Assembly (NCBI RefSeq): GCF_003752365.1
Contig: NZ_RJUO01000002.1
Coordinates: 744,001-808,000 of the forward strand
DNA: 64,000 nt
Reading direction: 5' to 3'
Source: Frondihabitans sp. PhB188
Lineage (GTDB): Bacteria > Actinomycetota > Actinomycetes > Actinomycetales > Microbacteriaceae
In this document: in pieces, positions 33,818 through 42,002 of the stretch
How positions within the stretch are numbered: the first letter of the stretch is position 1
Layout of the letters: every line of letters starts with the position of its first letter
Made by a program: the position numbers and the translations under genes
The notes under the pieces: model-generated
What the model was told of the DNA's origin: nothing
The model's input: only the letters and a program-made list of their open reading frames with translations
Databases searched by the model: none

Positions 33818-36516
33818 GGTTCGAGGTCAACGGCGAGGAGCTCGAGACGACGGCCGAGCCGGGGCAGGTTCTCAGGACGCTCCTGCGAGAGCACGAGCAC
33901 TACGAGGTCAAGAAGGGCTGCGACGCCGGCGACTGCGGCGCGTGCAGCGTCCTGGTCGACGAGCAGCCCGTTCACTCGTGCATCTACCCCGCGCATCGGC
34001 TCGAGGGCAAGAGCGTAACCACCGTGGCCGGTCTCGGAACCCCCGAGGCGCCGCACCCGCTGCAGCAGGCGTTCGTCGATGGCGCGGGACTGCAGTGCGG
34101 CTTCTGCACCGCCGGGATGGTCGTGACGGCCTCGACCTTCACGGAGGACGACCTCGACGACCTCCCGCGCAAGCTCAAGGGCAACATCTGCCGCTGCACC
34201 GGCTACCGCGCGATCCGCGACGCGATCCAGGGCGTGACGAACGTCGAGACGGCCGCCGCCGGCGACGCAGCCGGCCGCTCGGTGAAGGCGCCCGCCGGGA
34301 TGCGCGTCGTGACCGGACGCGAGCAGTACACGCTCGACTTCACGACGCCGACGAAGCTGCTGCACCTCGCCGTCCTGAAGAGTCCGCACGCGTCGGCGCG
34401 CATCCTCTCTCTCGACACGTCGCGGGCCGAGGCGATGGAGGGGGTGCACGTCGTCTTCACGCACCGCGACTCGCCCGCGACGCTGTTCTCGACCGGCCGC
34501 CACGAAGACCGCAACGACGATCCCGACGACACGCTCGTCATGGACCCGGTGATCCGGTTCCGCGGGCAGCGCGTCGCCGCCGTCGTCGCCGACACCGTGC
34601 GCATCGCCGAGCTCGCCCTGCGCGAGATCGACGTCGAGTACGAGGTGCTCGACGCCGTCTTCGATCCGCACGAGGCCCGGCTCCCCGGCGCGCACCTGGT
34701 GCACGGCGAGAAGGGCCCCGAATCGCGCATCTCGGAGCCCGGACGCAACGTCGTCGCCCAGCTTCACGGCTGGCACGGCGACGTCGACACGGCTCTGGCC
34801 GAGGCGCACGCCGTCGTCGAGGGCACCTGGCAGACCCAGCGCGTCTCGCACGCGGCTCTCGAGACGCACGCCACGCGGGGCTGGATCGACGACGACGGCC
34901 GACTCGTGCTCCGCACCAGCACCCAGGTGCCCTTCCTGATCCGCGACGAGATCGCGCACATCTTCGGCCTGCCGCAGGATCGCGTGCGCGTGTTCGCCGC
35001 CCGGGTCGGCGGAGGCTTCGGAGGCAAGCAGGAACTCCTGACGGAAGACCTCGTGACGATGGCGGTCCTGCGCACCGGGCGCACCGTCCAGTACGAGTAC
35101 ACCCGCGACGACGAGTTCACCATCGCGACTGTCCGGCACCCGATGACCGTCAAGGTCACGGCCGCCGCCGACAGCGACGGCCTCCTGACGGCCCTCGCGG
35201 TCGACCAGCTCATGGACACCGGCGCCTACGGCAACCACGGGATCGGCGTGATGTTCCACAGCGTCGGCGAGTCGATGGCGGTCTACCGGGCACCGAACAA
35301 GCGCGTCGACGCCGAGTCGGTCTACACGAACAACCCGCCGTCGGGCGCGTTCCGCGGCTACGGACTCGGCCAGGTGATCTTCGCGGTCGAATCGGCCATG
35401 GACGAGCTCGCCCGCAAGCTCGACATCGACCCGTTCGAGTTCCGGCGCCGCAACGTCATCGTGTCGGGCGGGCACCTCACGGTGGTCGACCCGCTCGACG
35501 CCGAAGACCTGCTGTTCGGCAGCTACGGCCTCGACCAGTGCATCGACCTCGTCGAGAACGCCCTGAACTCGCCGCCCCCGGCCGACTCGGGCTCGCTCAC
35601 CGGCGAGACCCCCGTGCCCGTGGGCGACGAATGGGCCATCGGCACCGGCGTCTCGGTCGCGATGATCGCCACTGCTCCCCCGCGCGGGCACTTCGCCGAC
35701 ACGACGGTCGAGCTGAACGCCGACGGCACGTACTCGATCGGCGTCGGAACAGCCGAGTTCGGCAACGGAACCACGACCGTCCACACGCAGCTCACCGCGA
35801 CGGTCCTCGAGACGACGCCCGACCGCATCGTGGTCAGGCAGTCCGACACCGACGTCGCCCGCTACGACACCGGCGCCTACGGGTCGGCCGGCGTCGTCGT
35901 CGCGGGCAAGGCCCTGCACGCCGCCGCGACGAAGCTCAAGGCGGCGATCCTCGAGCGCGTGCCCGGCACCCTCACCGCCGACGGCGTGCTGGTCGGCGAT
36001 CGGCTCGTCACCCCGGCGGAGCTCCTCGCCGGCGGGCCGCTGGTCGCCGACGGCAGCCACAACGGCACGCCCCGGTCGGTCGCGTTCAATGTGCACGCGT
36101 TCAGGGTCGCCGTCGACACCACGACCGGCGAGGTGCGGATCCTGCGCTCGATTCAGGCCGCTGATGCCGGCACCGTCCTGAACCCGGAGCAGCTGAGGGG
36201 CCAGATCGAGGGCGGCACGGCGCAGGCCATCGGGACCGCGCTCTACGAGGAGGTGCTGCTCGACGGCGCCGGCACCGTGACCACGCCGGCGTTCCGCAGC
36301 TACCGCGTGCCCCGGTTCGCCGACATCCCCGTCACCGAGGTGCACTTCGCGTCGACCCACGACGACACCGGCGTGCTGGGCGCCAAGAGCATGAGCGAGG
36401 CGCCGTACAACCCCGTCGCGCCCGCGCTCGCCAACGCGATCCGCGATGCGATCGGCGTGCGGCCCTTCGAGCTGCCGATGTCACGCGACCGCATCTGGCG
36501 GCTGCTGCACGGCTAG
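33814..36516 (+). CDS. xanthine dehydrogenase, fused Fe-S and molybdopterin subunit
   Basis: 900 residues from the ATG at 33814. Residues 1-150 are the small-subunit type: GCDAGDCGACSVLVDEQPVHSC gives the plant-type cluster (split across residues ~33-54), and QCGFCTAGM with ICRCTGY the second cluster. From ~165 on it is the molybdenum subunit: GGGFGGKQE, SGAFRGYGLGQ and, near the C-terminus, GAKSMSEAPYNPVAPALANAI with the catalytic Glu. In many bacteria these are separate genes; here they are one polypeptide with FAD on another. It oxidises hypoxanthine and xanthine to urate. Confidence 0.92.
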   Translation: MRFEVNGEELETTAEPGQVLRTLLREHEHYEVKKGCDAGDCGACSVLVDEQPVHSCIYPAHRLEGKSVTTVAGLGTPEAPHPLQQAFVDGAGLQCGFCTAGMVVTASTFTEDDLDDLPRKLKGNICRCTGYRAIRDAIQGVTNVETAAAGDAAGRSVKAPAGMRVVTGREQYTLDFTTPTKLLHLAVLKSPHASARILSLDTSRAEAMEGVHVVFTHRDSPATLFSTGRHEDRNDDPDDTLVMDPVIRFRGQRVAAVVADTVRIAELALREIDVEYEVLDAVFDPHEARLPGAHLVHGEKGPESRISEPGRNVVAQLHGWHGDVDTALAEAHAVVEGTWQTQRVSHAALETHATRGWIDDDGRLVLRTSTQVPFLIRDEIAHIFGLPQDRVRVFAARVGGGFGGKQELLTEDLVTMAVLRTGRTVQYEYTRDDEFTIATVRHPMTVKVTAAADSDGLLTALAVDQLMDTGAYGNHGIGVMFHSVGESMAVYRAPNKRVDAESVYTNNPPSGAFRGYGLGQVIFAVESAMDELARKLDIDPFEFRRRNVIVSGGHLTVVDPLDAEDLLFGSYGLDQCIDLVENALNSPPPADSGSLTGETPVPVGDEWAIGTGVSVAMIATAPPRGHFADTTVELNADGTYSIGVGTAEFGNGTTTVHTQLTATVLETTPDRIVVRQSDTDVARYDTGAYGSAGVVVAGKALHAAATKLKAAILERVPGTLTADGVLVGDRLVTPAELLAGGPLVADGSHNGTPRSVAFNVHAFRVAVDTTTGEVRILRSIQAADAGTVLNPEQLRGQIEGGTAQAIGTALYEEVLLDGAGTVTTPAFRSYRVPRFADIPVTEVHFASTHDDTGVLGAKSMSEAPYNPVAPALANAIRDAIGVRPFELPMSRDRIWRLLHG

Positions 36517-36690
36517 GCGGGCGCCGGCGTCGCCGGCGCCGGCCGTCGCCGTCGCCGAGAGGTCGCTCGTTGTACGCCTCAACGTTTTTCGCGACAATCA
36601 GCGACCCCTCGGCGGCCTTGGGGGCGGGGGCGACGGGCGGGGCGGGGCGGCCGACGACGGGACGAGGCTCTGACACGGCAGACTGGCCCC
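36517..36690. other. intergenic stretch with G-rich tract
   Basis: 174 bases between xanthine dehydrogenase and the methyltransferase. The first part is GC-palindromic (GGCGCCGGCGTCGCCGGCGCCGG), perhaps a terminator stem without a T-run. 36620-36650 on the plus strand has five or more G-runs of 3-5 bases and could form a G-quadruplex. Confidence 0.5.
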
Positions 36691-37449
36691 ATGCGCGAAT
36701 TCGACGACCTCGTCACCGAGGCAGCCGCGGTGTCGGTCGACGGGTGGGACTTCTCGTGGCTCGACGGCCGAGCCACCGAGGAGCGCCCGAGCTGGCACTT
36801 CTTCGAGGCCCTCGGCTACCGGATGGCGGGCGCGACCGCATCCCTCGACATCGACACCGGCGGCGGCGAGGTCCTGGCCGGCCTGCCGACGATCCCGCCG
36901 CTCGCCGCCGCAACCGAGTCGTGGCCGCCGAACCTCGCCAAGGCGACAGCGCTCCTGCGTCCGCGCGGCATCGTGGTCGTCGCCGGTCCTGAGCAGCCGC
37001 CGCTCCCCTTCGCCGACGCGACCTTCGACCTGATCACCGCGCGCCACCCCGTCGAGCCCTGGTGGAGCGAGATCGCCCGCCTGCTCTCGCCCGGGGGCGC
37101 CTACTTCGCGCAGCACGTCGGCCCGCACTCGGTGTTCGAGCTCGTCGAGTTCTTCCTCGGGCCGCAGTCCGAGTCCGTCCGCCGCGGCCGGCACCCCGAC
37201 GACGACACGGTCGCCGCCCAGGCCGCCGGGCTCGAGATCGCCGACCTTCGCTACGAGCAGACCCGGATCGAGTTCTTCGACATCGGCGCGGTGGTCTACT
37301 TCCTGCGCAAGGTGATCTGGATGGTCCCCGGCTTCACGGTCGAGGCCCACCTGCCGAAGCTCCGCGAGCTCGACGCCCTGATCCGGGCAGACGGCCCGTT
37401 CGTCGCCTACTCGACCCGCTACCTGGTCGACGCCCGCAAGCCGCTCTAG
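36691..37449 (+). CDS. class I SAM-dependent methyltransferase
   Basis: 252 residues. ATASLDIDTGGGEVL is motif I, LPFADATFDLITARHPVEPWW is motif IV and LLSPGGAYFAQHVG motif VI of UbiE/SAM-type methyltransferases. Substrate unknown. It overlaps the end of xdhC by four bases in convergent orientation and interrupts the purine island, so a role in that pathway is not implied. Confidence 0.82.
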   Translation: MREFDDLVTEAAAVSVDGWDFSWLDGRATEERPSWHFFEALGYRMAGATASLDIDTGGGEVLAGLPTIPPLAAATESWPPNLAKATALLRPRGIVVVAGPEQPPLPFADATFDLITARHPVEPWWSEIARLLSPGGAYFAQHVGPHSVFELVEFFLGPQSESVRRGRHPDDDTVAAQAAGLEIADLRYEQTRIEFFDIGAVVYFLRKVIWMVPGFTVEAHLPKLRELDALIRADGPFVAYSTRYLVDARKPL

Positions 37450-38486
37450 CGGATCGCCCGCACTCCGCGACGTTGGTGGATCGACCCCGTCGTCGTCGCG
37501 AGCGCGGCCGCCGAGGCGTTGTTGCGCGCCGCGATGACCTCCGCCAGGATCGAGATCGCCGTCTCCTCCGGCGTCGACGCTCCGAGGTCGAGGCCGATCG
37601 GAGACCTCAGCCGGGCGATATCGGGCGCAGGAACTCCGCGCTCCCTCAGCGATGCCACGCGTCGATCGTGCGTGCGCCGCGACCCCATCGCACCCACGTA
37701 GAAGGCCGGCGACTCGAGCGCCAGCTGGATGGCCAGGGCGTCGAACCGCGCGTCGTGCGACAGGACGCAGACGACCGACCGCTCGTCGAGGTCCAGCGTC
37801 GGCAGCACCCGCTGCGGCCAGCCGACGATCACCTCGGCGCCGGGGAAGCGCTCCTGCGTCGTGAACAGCTCGCGCGGGTCCGTGACCACGACCCGGTAGC
37901 CGAGCACGCGGGCCGCGGCGGCGAGCGCCGTCGAGAACTCCATGGCGCCGATGATGACGAAGACGGGCGAGGCCGTCGCGACCTCGAAGAACAGCTCGAC
38001 CTGCGCCCCGTCGCAGTCGAGGGTGGTGAGGGCGGACTCCCCGAGCGCCACACGGGCGCTGAGCTCGGCGGCGATGCGCTCGCTCCACCCGCCGGGGACG
38101 ACGCCGCTGACCACCGTGACGGCGCCGGCTGCTCGGCCGGCCGCGGCAGACCCGAGTTCCTGCATCAGGGGGTGCGCGGACTCGACCCGCTCGATGCGGA
38201 TGCGGAGCTGGCCGCCGCAGGTGAGTCCGACCGAGAACGCGGTCTCGTCGTCGACGCCGTACTCGACGGTGCGCGGTCGCCCGTCGGCGAGGACCTCCTC
38301 GGCCTCGGCGACCACGGCGGCCTCGACGCAGCCTCCGGCGATGGAGCCGATGACGACCTCGCCGTCGTAGGCCATCGAGGTGCCGACCGTGCGCGGGGCG
38401 CTGCCCTCGATCGACACGGCCGTCGCGACCGCGAGCGTGCGGCCCGCGGCGAGCGCGGAGAGCAGGCGGTCGGCGATCTCGAACAT
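37446..38486 (-). CDS. XdhC-family molybdenum cofactor insertion protein
   Basis: 346 residues. The XdhC_CoxI domain at the N-terminus shows SIEGSAPRTVGTSMA and GGCVEAAVVAEA with the conserved Cys; the C-terminal Rossmann part has PVFVIIGAMEFSTAL and FYVGAMGSRRTHDRRVA. XdhC binds molybdenum cofactor, promotes its sulfuration and delivers it to xanthine dehydrogenase. It is in opposite orientation to the enzyme genes. Exact dispersed 12-mer at 37625. Confidence 0.92.
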   Translation of the reverse strand: MFEIADRLLSALAAGRTLAVATAVSIEGSAPRTVGTSMAYDGEVVIGSIAGGCVEAAVVAEAEEVLADGRPRTVEYGVDDETAFSVGLTCGGQLRIRIERVESAHPLMQELGSAAAGRAAGAVTVVSGVVPGGWSERIAAELSARVALGESALTTLDCDGAQVELFFEVATASPVFVIIGAMEFSTALAAAARVLGYRVVVTDPRELFTTQERFPGAEVIVGWPQRVLPTLDLDERSVVCVLSHDARFDALAIQLALESPAFYVGAMGSRRTHDRRVASLRERGVPAPDIARLRSPIGLDLGASTPEETAISILAEVIAARNNASAAALATTTGSIHQRRGVRAIR

Positions 38487-38543
38487 CTCCCCAGGGTCGC
38501 ACGGCGCCGTTTCGGCGGTGTTACGTGTCGCGCCCCCTTCTCG

Positions 38544-38621
38544 AATTTCAAGGAGATCCGGCGGGCGGACGACGGCGCCATGCGGATCGGGGGTCGTTGG
38601 GGCGAAAATCTCCTTGAAATT
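38544..38621. repeat. palindromic intergenic element, copy 3
   Basis: 78 bp with perfect 14-bp inverted arms, AATTTCAAGGAGAT at 38544-38557 and its complement at 38608-38621, core CATGCGGATCGG. This is the only copy between divergent starts (xdhC and the amidohydrolase). Confidence 0.85.
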
Positions 38622-38627
38622 TGAGGA

Positions 38628-38735
38628 TGGCGCGGGCGGGGAGGGGGGGGGCGGACGGCCGCGGGCGGGGAGGGGGGCGGCCGCGGGCGGGCGGGCGGAC
38701 GGCGGGCGAGCGGACGGCAGGCGGTCCGGCGGCGA
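38628..38735. repeat. G-rich low-complexity tract
   Basis: Runs of 3-9 G on the plus strand, for example GGGCGGGGAGGGGGGGGGC, in two near-repeats (38635-38660 and 38663-38690). A strong G-quadruplex candidate upstream of the amidohydrolase start. Confidence 0.7.
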
Positions 38736-38774
38736 CGACACATCGCCGACACATGGCGGTGCCACGATGGCGGC

Positions 38775-40154
38775 ATGGCCCAGACGCAGACCCCGACTCC
38801 CGCCCCGACCCTGCGAATCAGCGGGGCCGTGCGCACCGTCGTCGACGAGGACACCGAGCGCGACGGCGACCTGCTCGTGCGGGACGGCTTCGTCGTGGGC
38901 GCAGACGGCGACGGCACGGACGGCGAAGACAGGGACGGCGACGGCACAGACTGGGACGGCACAGTCGAGACCCTCGACGCGACCGACGCCGTGGTCACGC
39001 CGGGCCTGATCAACGCGCACCACCACCTGCTCCAGAGCGCCTTCAGGACGCTGCCGGGCACGCGCGGGGTCCCGATGGCGACATGGCTTCCGACGATGGC
39101 CGCCGCCTACGCCGACGCGGGCATAGACGCCTCGCTGCTTGCCGCGTCGGCCGCCGCCGGGGTGGCCGAGGGGCTCCTGAACGGCGTGACCACCGTCGCC
39201 GACCACCACCTGAACTGGCCGCTCGAGGCCTCCGTCGACGACCTGACGGCCGTGGCCCGGGCGACCGCCGACGCCGCGGCGCGACTCGGCGGGCGCCTCG
39301 TCTTCGTGCGGGGCTCGGCGCGCGACGCCGCCACGGACGCCGCGGAGTCGGCCGAGGCGATCGTGCGCGCGCTCGTTCCCGGCGCGGTCGGCGGCGTGCG
39401 GGCCGACGGAATGCTCCAGGTCGCGGTCGGACCGGCCGGCGTGCACAGCGACTCCCGCGAGACCTTCGAGGCGCTCGGCGAGATCGCTGCTCGGCACGGC
39501 CTGCGCCGGCGCACCCAGGCCAACGAGCAGGTCGACACGGCGATCGCGCTCGAGCGCTACGGGAGGCGGCCGATCGATCTGCTCGACGAGTGGGGCTGGC
39601 TCGGGCCCGACGTCACCGTGGCGCACCTCTGCGACGTGACGCCCGACGAGATCGCTCGACTCGCCGCAGCCGGCGTGACCGCGACTCACGCGCCGGGCTG
39701 CGATCTGCCGATGGGCTGGGGCATCTCACCCGTGGCGGCCCTGCGCGAGGCGGGCGCGCCGGTCGGGCTCGGCACCTCGGGCGGCGGCTCGAACGACGCC
39801 GGGCACCTGCTCGCCGACGCGCGCCTCGCGATGCAGGTGGCACCGCTCGTCGGCCCGCCGCTCTCGGCGCGCGCCGTGCTCGGCATGGCCACCGCCGGCG
39901 GAGCACGCGGTCTCGGGCGGCCCGAGCTCGGCCACCTGCGGCCGGGAGCCGCCGCCGACCTGTGCGTGTGGGACATCGGCGGGGTGGCCGATGCCGGAGT
40001 CGCCGACCCCGTCGCGGGGCTGCTGTGGGCGTCGCCGGGGAGGCGTCCGCGGCACGTCGTGGTCGCCGGCCGGGTGGTCGTGCGCGACTACGCCCTGGTG
40101 AACGCCGACGAGCGGGAGCTGGTGGCGGCGGTGCGGGCGCGCGTCGGGCGCTGA
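38775..40154 (+). CDS. 8-oxoguanine-deaminase-like amidohydrolase with altered metal site
   Basis: 459 residues of the ATZ/TRZ amidohydrolase family, closest in layout to 8-oxoguanine and related purine deaminases. The first metal motif is present (INAHHHLLQ near residue 80) and AHLCDVTPDEI keeps a His. However the usual THLAE becomes TQANE, and the usual LGVDGSASND becomes LGTSGGGSND, so the strand-5 His and the catalytic Asp are replaced by Gln and Ser. The rest of the fold is well conserved. Near residues 43-63 there is an Asp/Gly-rich insertion (GADGDGTDGEDRDGDG). It may have a changed chemistry or be regulatory or inactive. Confidence 0.75.
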   Translation: MAQTQTPTPAPTLRISGAVRTVVDEDTERDGDLLVRDGFVVGADGDGTDGEDRDGDGTDWDGTVETLDATDAVVTPGLINAHHHLLQSAFRTLPGTRGVPMATWLPTMAAAYADAGIDASLLAASAAAGVAEGLLNGVTTVADHHLNWPLEASVDDLTAVARATADAAARLGGRLVFVRGSARDAATDAAESAEAIVRALVPGAVGGVRADGMLQVAVGPAGVHSDSRETFEALGEIAARHGLRRRTQANEQVDTAIALERYGRRPIDLLDEWGWLGPDVTVAHLCDVTPDEIARLAAAGVTATHAPGCDLPMGWGISPVAALREAGAPVGLGTSGGGSNDAGHLLADARLAMQVAPLVGPPLSARAVLGMATAGGARGLGRPELGHLRPGAAADLCVWDIGGVADAGVADPVAGLLWASPGRRPRHVVVAGRVVVRDYALVNADERELVAAVRARVGR

Positions 40155-40266
40155 GCGCGGCGGTGAGCGGCGAGTTCCTGCGCCCGTGGACACCGCGAAG
40201 CGGCACCCGCACACCGCCGCGGCCCGAGACTCGCGCCGCGTCGCCGGGTCGACCGCGCCGGACGGA

Positions 40267-41226
40267 CTAGAGCTCGAGCACCAGCCGCGGGCACGCCGCC
40301 CGCGACACGCACACGTACATGACCTCGTTCGCCGCCTGCTCGTCGGGCGTGAGGATCGAGTCGCGGTGGTCGACCTCGCCTTCGAGCACGACGGTCTCGC
40401 AGGTGCCGCAGGTGCCCTCGCGGCAGCTCGACAGCACGAGGGCGCCGGCCTCCTCGGCGACGTCGAGAACCGACCGGTCGGGCGGCACGGTGACGGTGAC
40501 GCCGGTGAGCGCCAGCTCGACCTCGAAGGCCTCCTGCAGCACCGGCTCGCCGACCTCGCGCGGCGCGAACCGCTCGACGACGAGCTGGCGCCCCGCGGCG
40601 GCCTTCTCGATCGCCTCGATGAGCCGGGTGGGTCCGCAGCAGAACGTGGTCGTGAACGGCTTCATGCCGGTGAAGAGCGCGTCGAGGTCGAGCCGCCGGC
40701 CCTCGTCGGCGGCGTACACGTGCGTCTCGGCGTCGGGCAGCTCGTCGAGCAGGGCCATCGTCGAGCGCGAGCGTCCGGCGTAGTGCACCTCGTACGACAC
40801 CCCGGCACGCTCGGCCGCGGCGGCCATCGACGAGATCGGCGTGATGCCGATGCCGCCGGCGACGAGCACGTACGACGTGCCGTGCACGGGCTGGAACTCG
40901 AAGTGGTTGCGCGGCCCGGCGACGGTCAGCCGGTCGCCGGCCTGGACGCCGGAGTGCAGCCACTCGCTGCCGCCGCGGCCGTCGGGCTCGCGGAGCACGC
41001 CGATGCGCCAGCTCTCGCTGCGGCCCGGCTGCGGCGGCCCCGAGAGGGAGTACTGGCGCACGTCGCCGTCGGGCAGGACGACGTCGATGTGCGAGCCGGC
41101 GTTCCAGCCGGGAAGCGAGAGGCCCGCCACTGGTGCGAGCTCGAATAGGTCGATGCCGTCGGCTCCGCGGGTGCGGGAGGCGACGACGACCTCGAACTGG
41201 GTCTCGTGGAGATCGGGATGGTTCAC
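40267..41226 (-). CDS. PDR/VanB-type flavin reductase with C-terminal [2Fe-2S] domain
   Basis: 319 residues from a GTG at 41226 overlapping the regulator stop (GTGA). Order: flavin barrel with RQYSLSGPP, NAD domain with LVAGGIGITPISSMA and CCGPTRLIEAIEKAA, then plant-type ferredoxin with SCREGTCGTCETVV and VCVSRA. Such proteins normally feed electrons to Rieske oxygenases (vanillate or phthalate demethylases). No oxygenase is encoded in the window, so its partner is missing or it serves another enzyme of the module. Confidence 0.88.
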   Translation of the reverse strand: MNHPDLHETQFEVVVASRTRGADGIDLFELAPVAGLSLPGWNAGSHIDVVLPDGDVRQYSLSGPPQPGRSESWRIGVLREPDGRGGSEWLHSGVQAGDRLTVAGPRNHFEFQPVHGTSYVLVAGGIGITPISSMAAAAERAGVSYEVHYAGRSRSTMALLDELPDAETHVYAADEGRRLDLDALFTGMKPFTTTFCCGPTRLIEAIEKAAAGRQLVVERFAPREVGEPVLQEAFEVELALTGVTVTVPPDRSVLDVAEEAGALVLSSCREGTCGTCETVVLEGEVDHRDSILTPDEQAANEVMYVCVSRAACPRLVLEL

Positions 41227-41846
41227 AGCGACTGCGGCTTCTCTTTGACGACGATGATTCGGTAGCCGCTCTCGTCGGCGGCCTTCCAGCGGTGCGGGGT
41301 GCCGCCGACGAAGTACAGCGAGTCGCCGGGCGTCAGGGTGCGGGGCGCGTCGTCGCCGAGGTCGACGATGACGGTGCCGTCGAGCACGTGCACGAACTCG
41401 TCTTCGGCGTGCGCGAAGTAGTCGCCCGGGTCGACGTTCGTGCCGACGAGCTCCATCGGCGAGAAGCCGCGGTGGCCGTGCGTGAGCATGCGGCCGTCCG
41501 ACTCGCCGTAGCGGCCGTGCGACCCCTCGCCGGCGCGGACCAGCACGATCCCGGGCTGGTCGACCGGCGCGTCGTCGTCGTCGGCGAGCAGCTCGACCTG
41601 CGATGAGCCCAGGGCCCGCGCGATGCGCTCGAGCGACACCATGCTGGGCCGGGCCAGGCCGCGTTCGAGCTGCGACAGGAAGGGGTGCGACAGGTCGGCG
41701 GCGGCCGCGAGCTGCACGAGGGTCAGCTTGCGGTCGCGACGGAGTCCTCGGATCCGGCGCCCGACGAGCAGCGCCTGCCGGTCGACGGCAGGGACTGCGG
41801 CATCGGCGACTGTGTCGCTGTCGGTCGTGGTGACGGGGTCCTCCAA
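41223..41846 (-). CDS. XRE-cupin transcriptional regulator
   Basis: About 207 residues. An XRE helix-turn-helix (GRRIRGLRRDRKLTLVQLAA then HPFLSQLERGLARPSMVSLERIARAL) is followed by a cupin domain (GDYFAHAEDEFVHVLDGTV, LTPGDSLYFVGGTPHRW). The start is uncertain: no ATG or GTG lies near the conserved N-terminus; TTG at 41846 and GTG at 41882 are candidates. Such regulators bind small amines or acids through the cupin. Two inverted repeats lie between it and the divergent deaminase gene. Confidence 0.85.
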   Translation of the reverse strand: MEDPVTTTDSDTVADAAVPAVDRQALLVGRRIRGLRRDRKLTLVQLAAAADLSHPFLSQLERGLARPSMVSLERIARALGSSQVELLADDDDAPVDQPGIVLVRAGEGSHGRYGESDGRMLTHGHRGFSPMELVGTNVDPGDYFAHAEDEFVHVLDGTVIVDLGDDAPRTLTPGDSLYFVGGTPHRWKAADESGYRIIVVKEKPQSL

Positions 41847-41908
41847 GGTCGAGGGGCAGTAGCGCCGTGACGTGTGTACCACGGCGTACCGGCGGCCGCA
41901 GCCGCAAT

Positions 41909-41932
41909 TAACACGTCGAAACGACCGTGTTA
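41909..41932. promoter_or_regulatory. inverted repeat TAACACG/CGTGTTA
   Basis: Perfect 7-bp arms (41909-41915 and 41926-41932) ten bases apart, in the divergent region between the XRE-cupin gene and the deaminase operon. Candidate operator. Confidence 0.55.
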
Positions 41933-41966
41933 CGTCGTGGAAACGCGGCGTCCGTAGATTCAATCA

Positions 41967-41983
41967 TGTTGATCTCATCAACA
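41967..41983. promoter_or_regulatory. perfect palindrome TGTTGATCTCATCAACA
   Basis: 7-bp arms around CTC, 20 bases before the GTG start of the deaminase at 42003. Half-site TGTTGA recurs ahead of uricase and xanthine dehydrogenase genes. Confidence 0.6.
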
Positions 41984-42002
41984 TTCTGACGAAAGCGTAC
42001 CA

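Noticed and set aside
33022-36360. A 1112-codon open frame on the minus strand across the xanthine dehydrogenase genes
   Set aside because: It lies opposite to two genes with complete motif sets; its protein is Arg/Val/Gly/Glu-rich without any family feature, typical of antisense frames in high-GC DNA.
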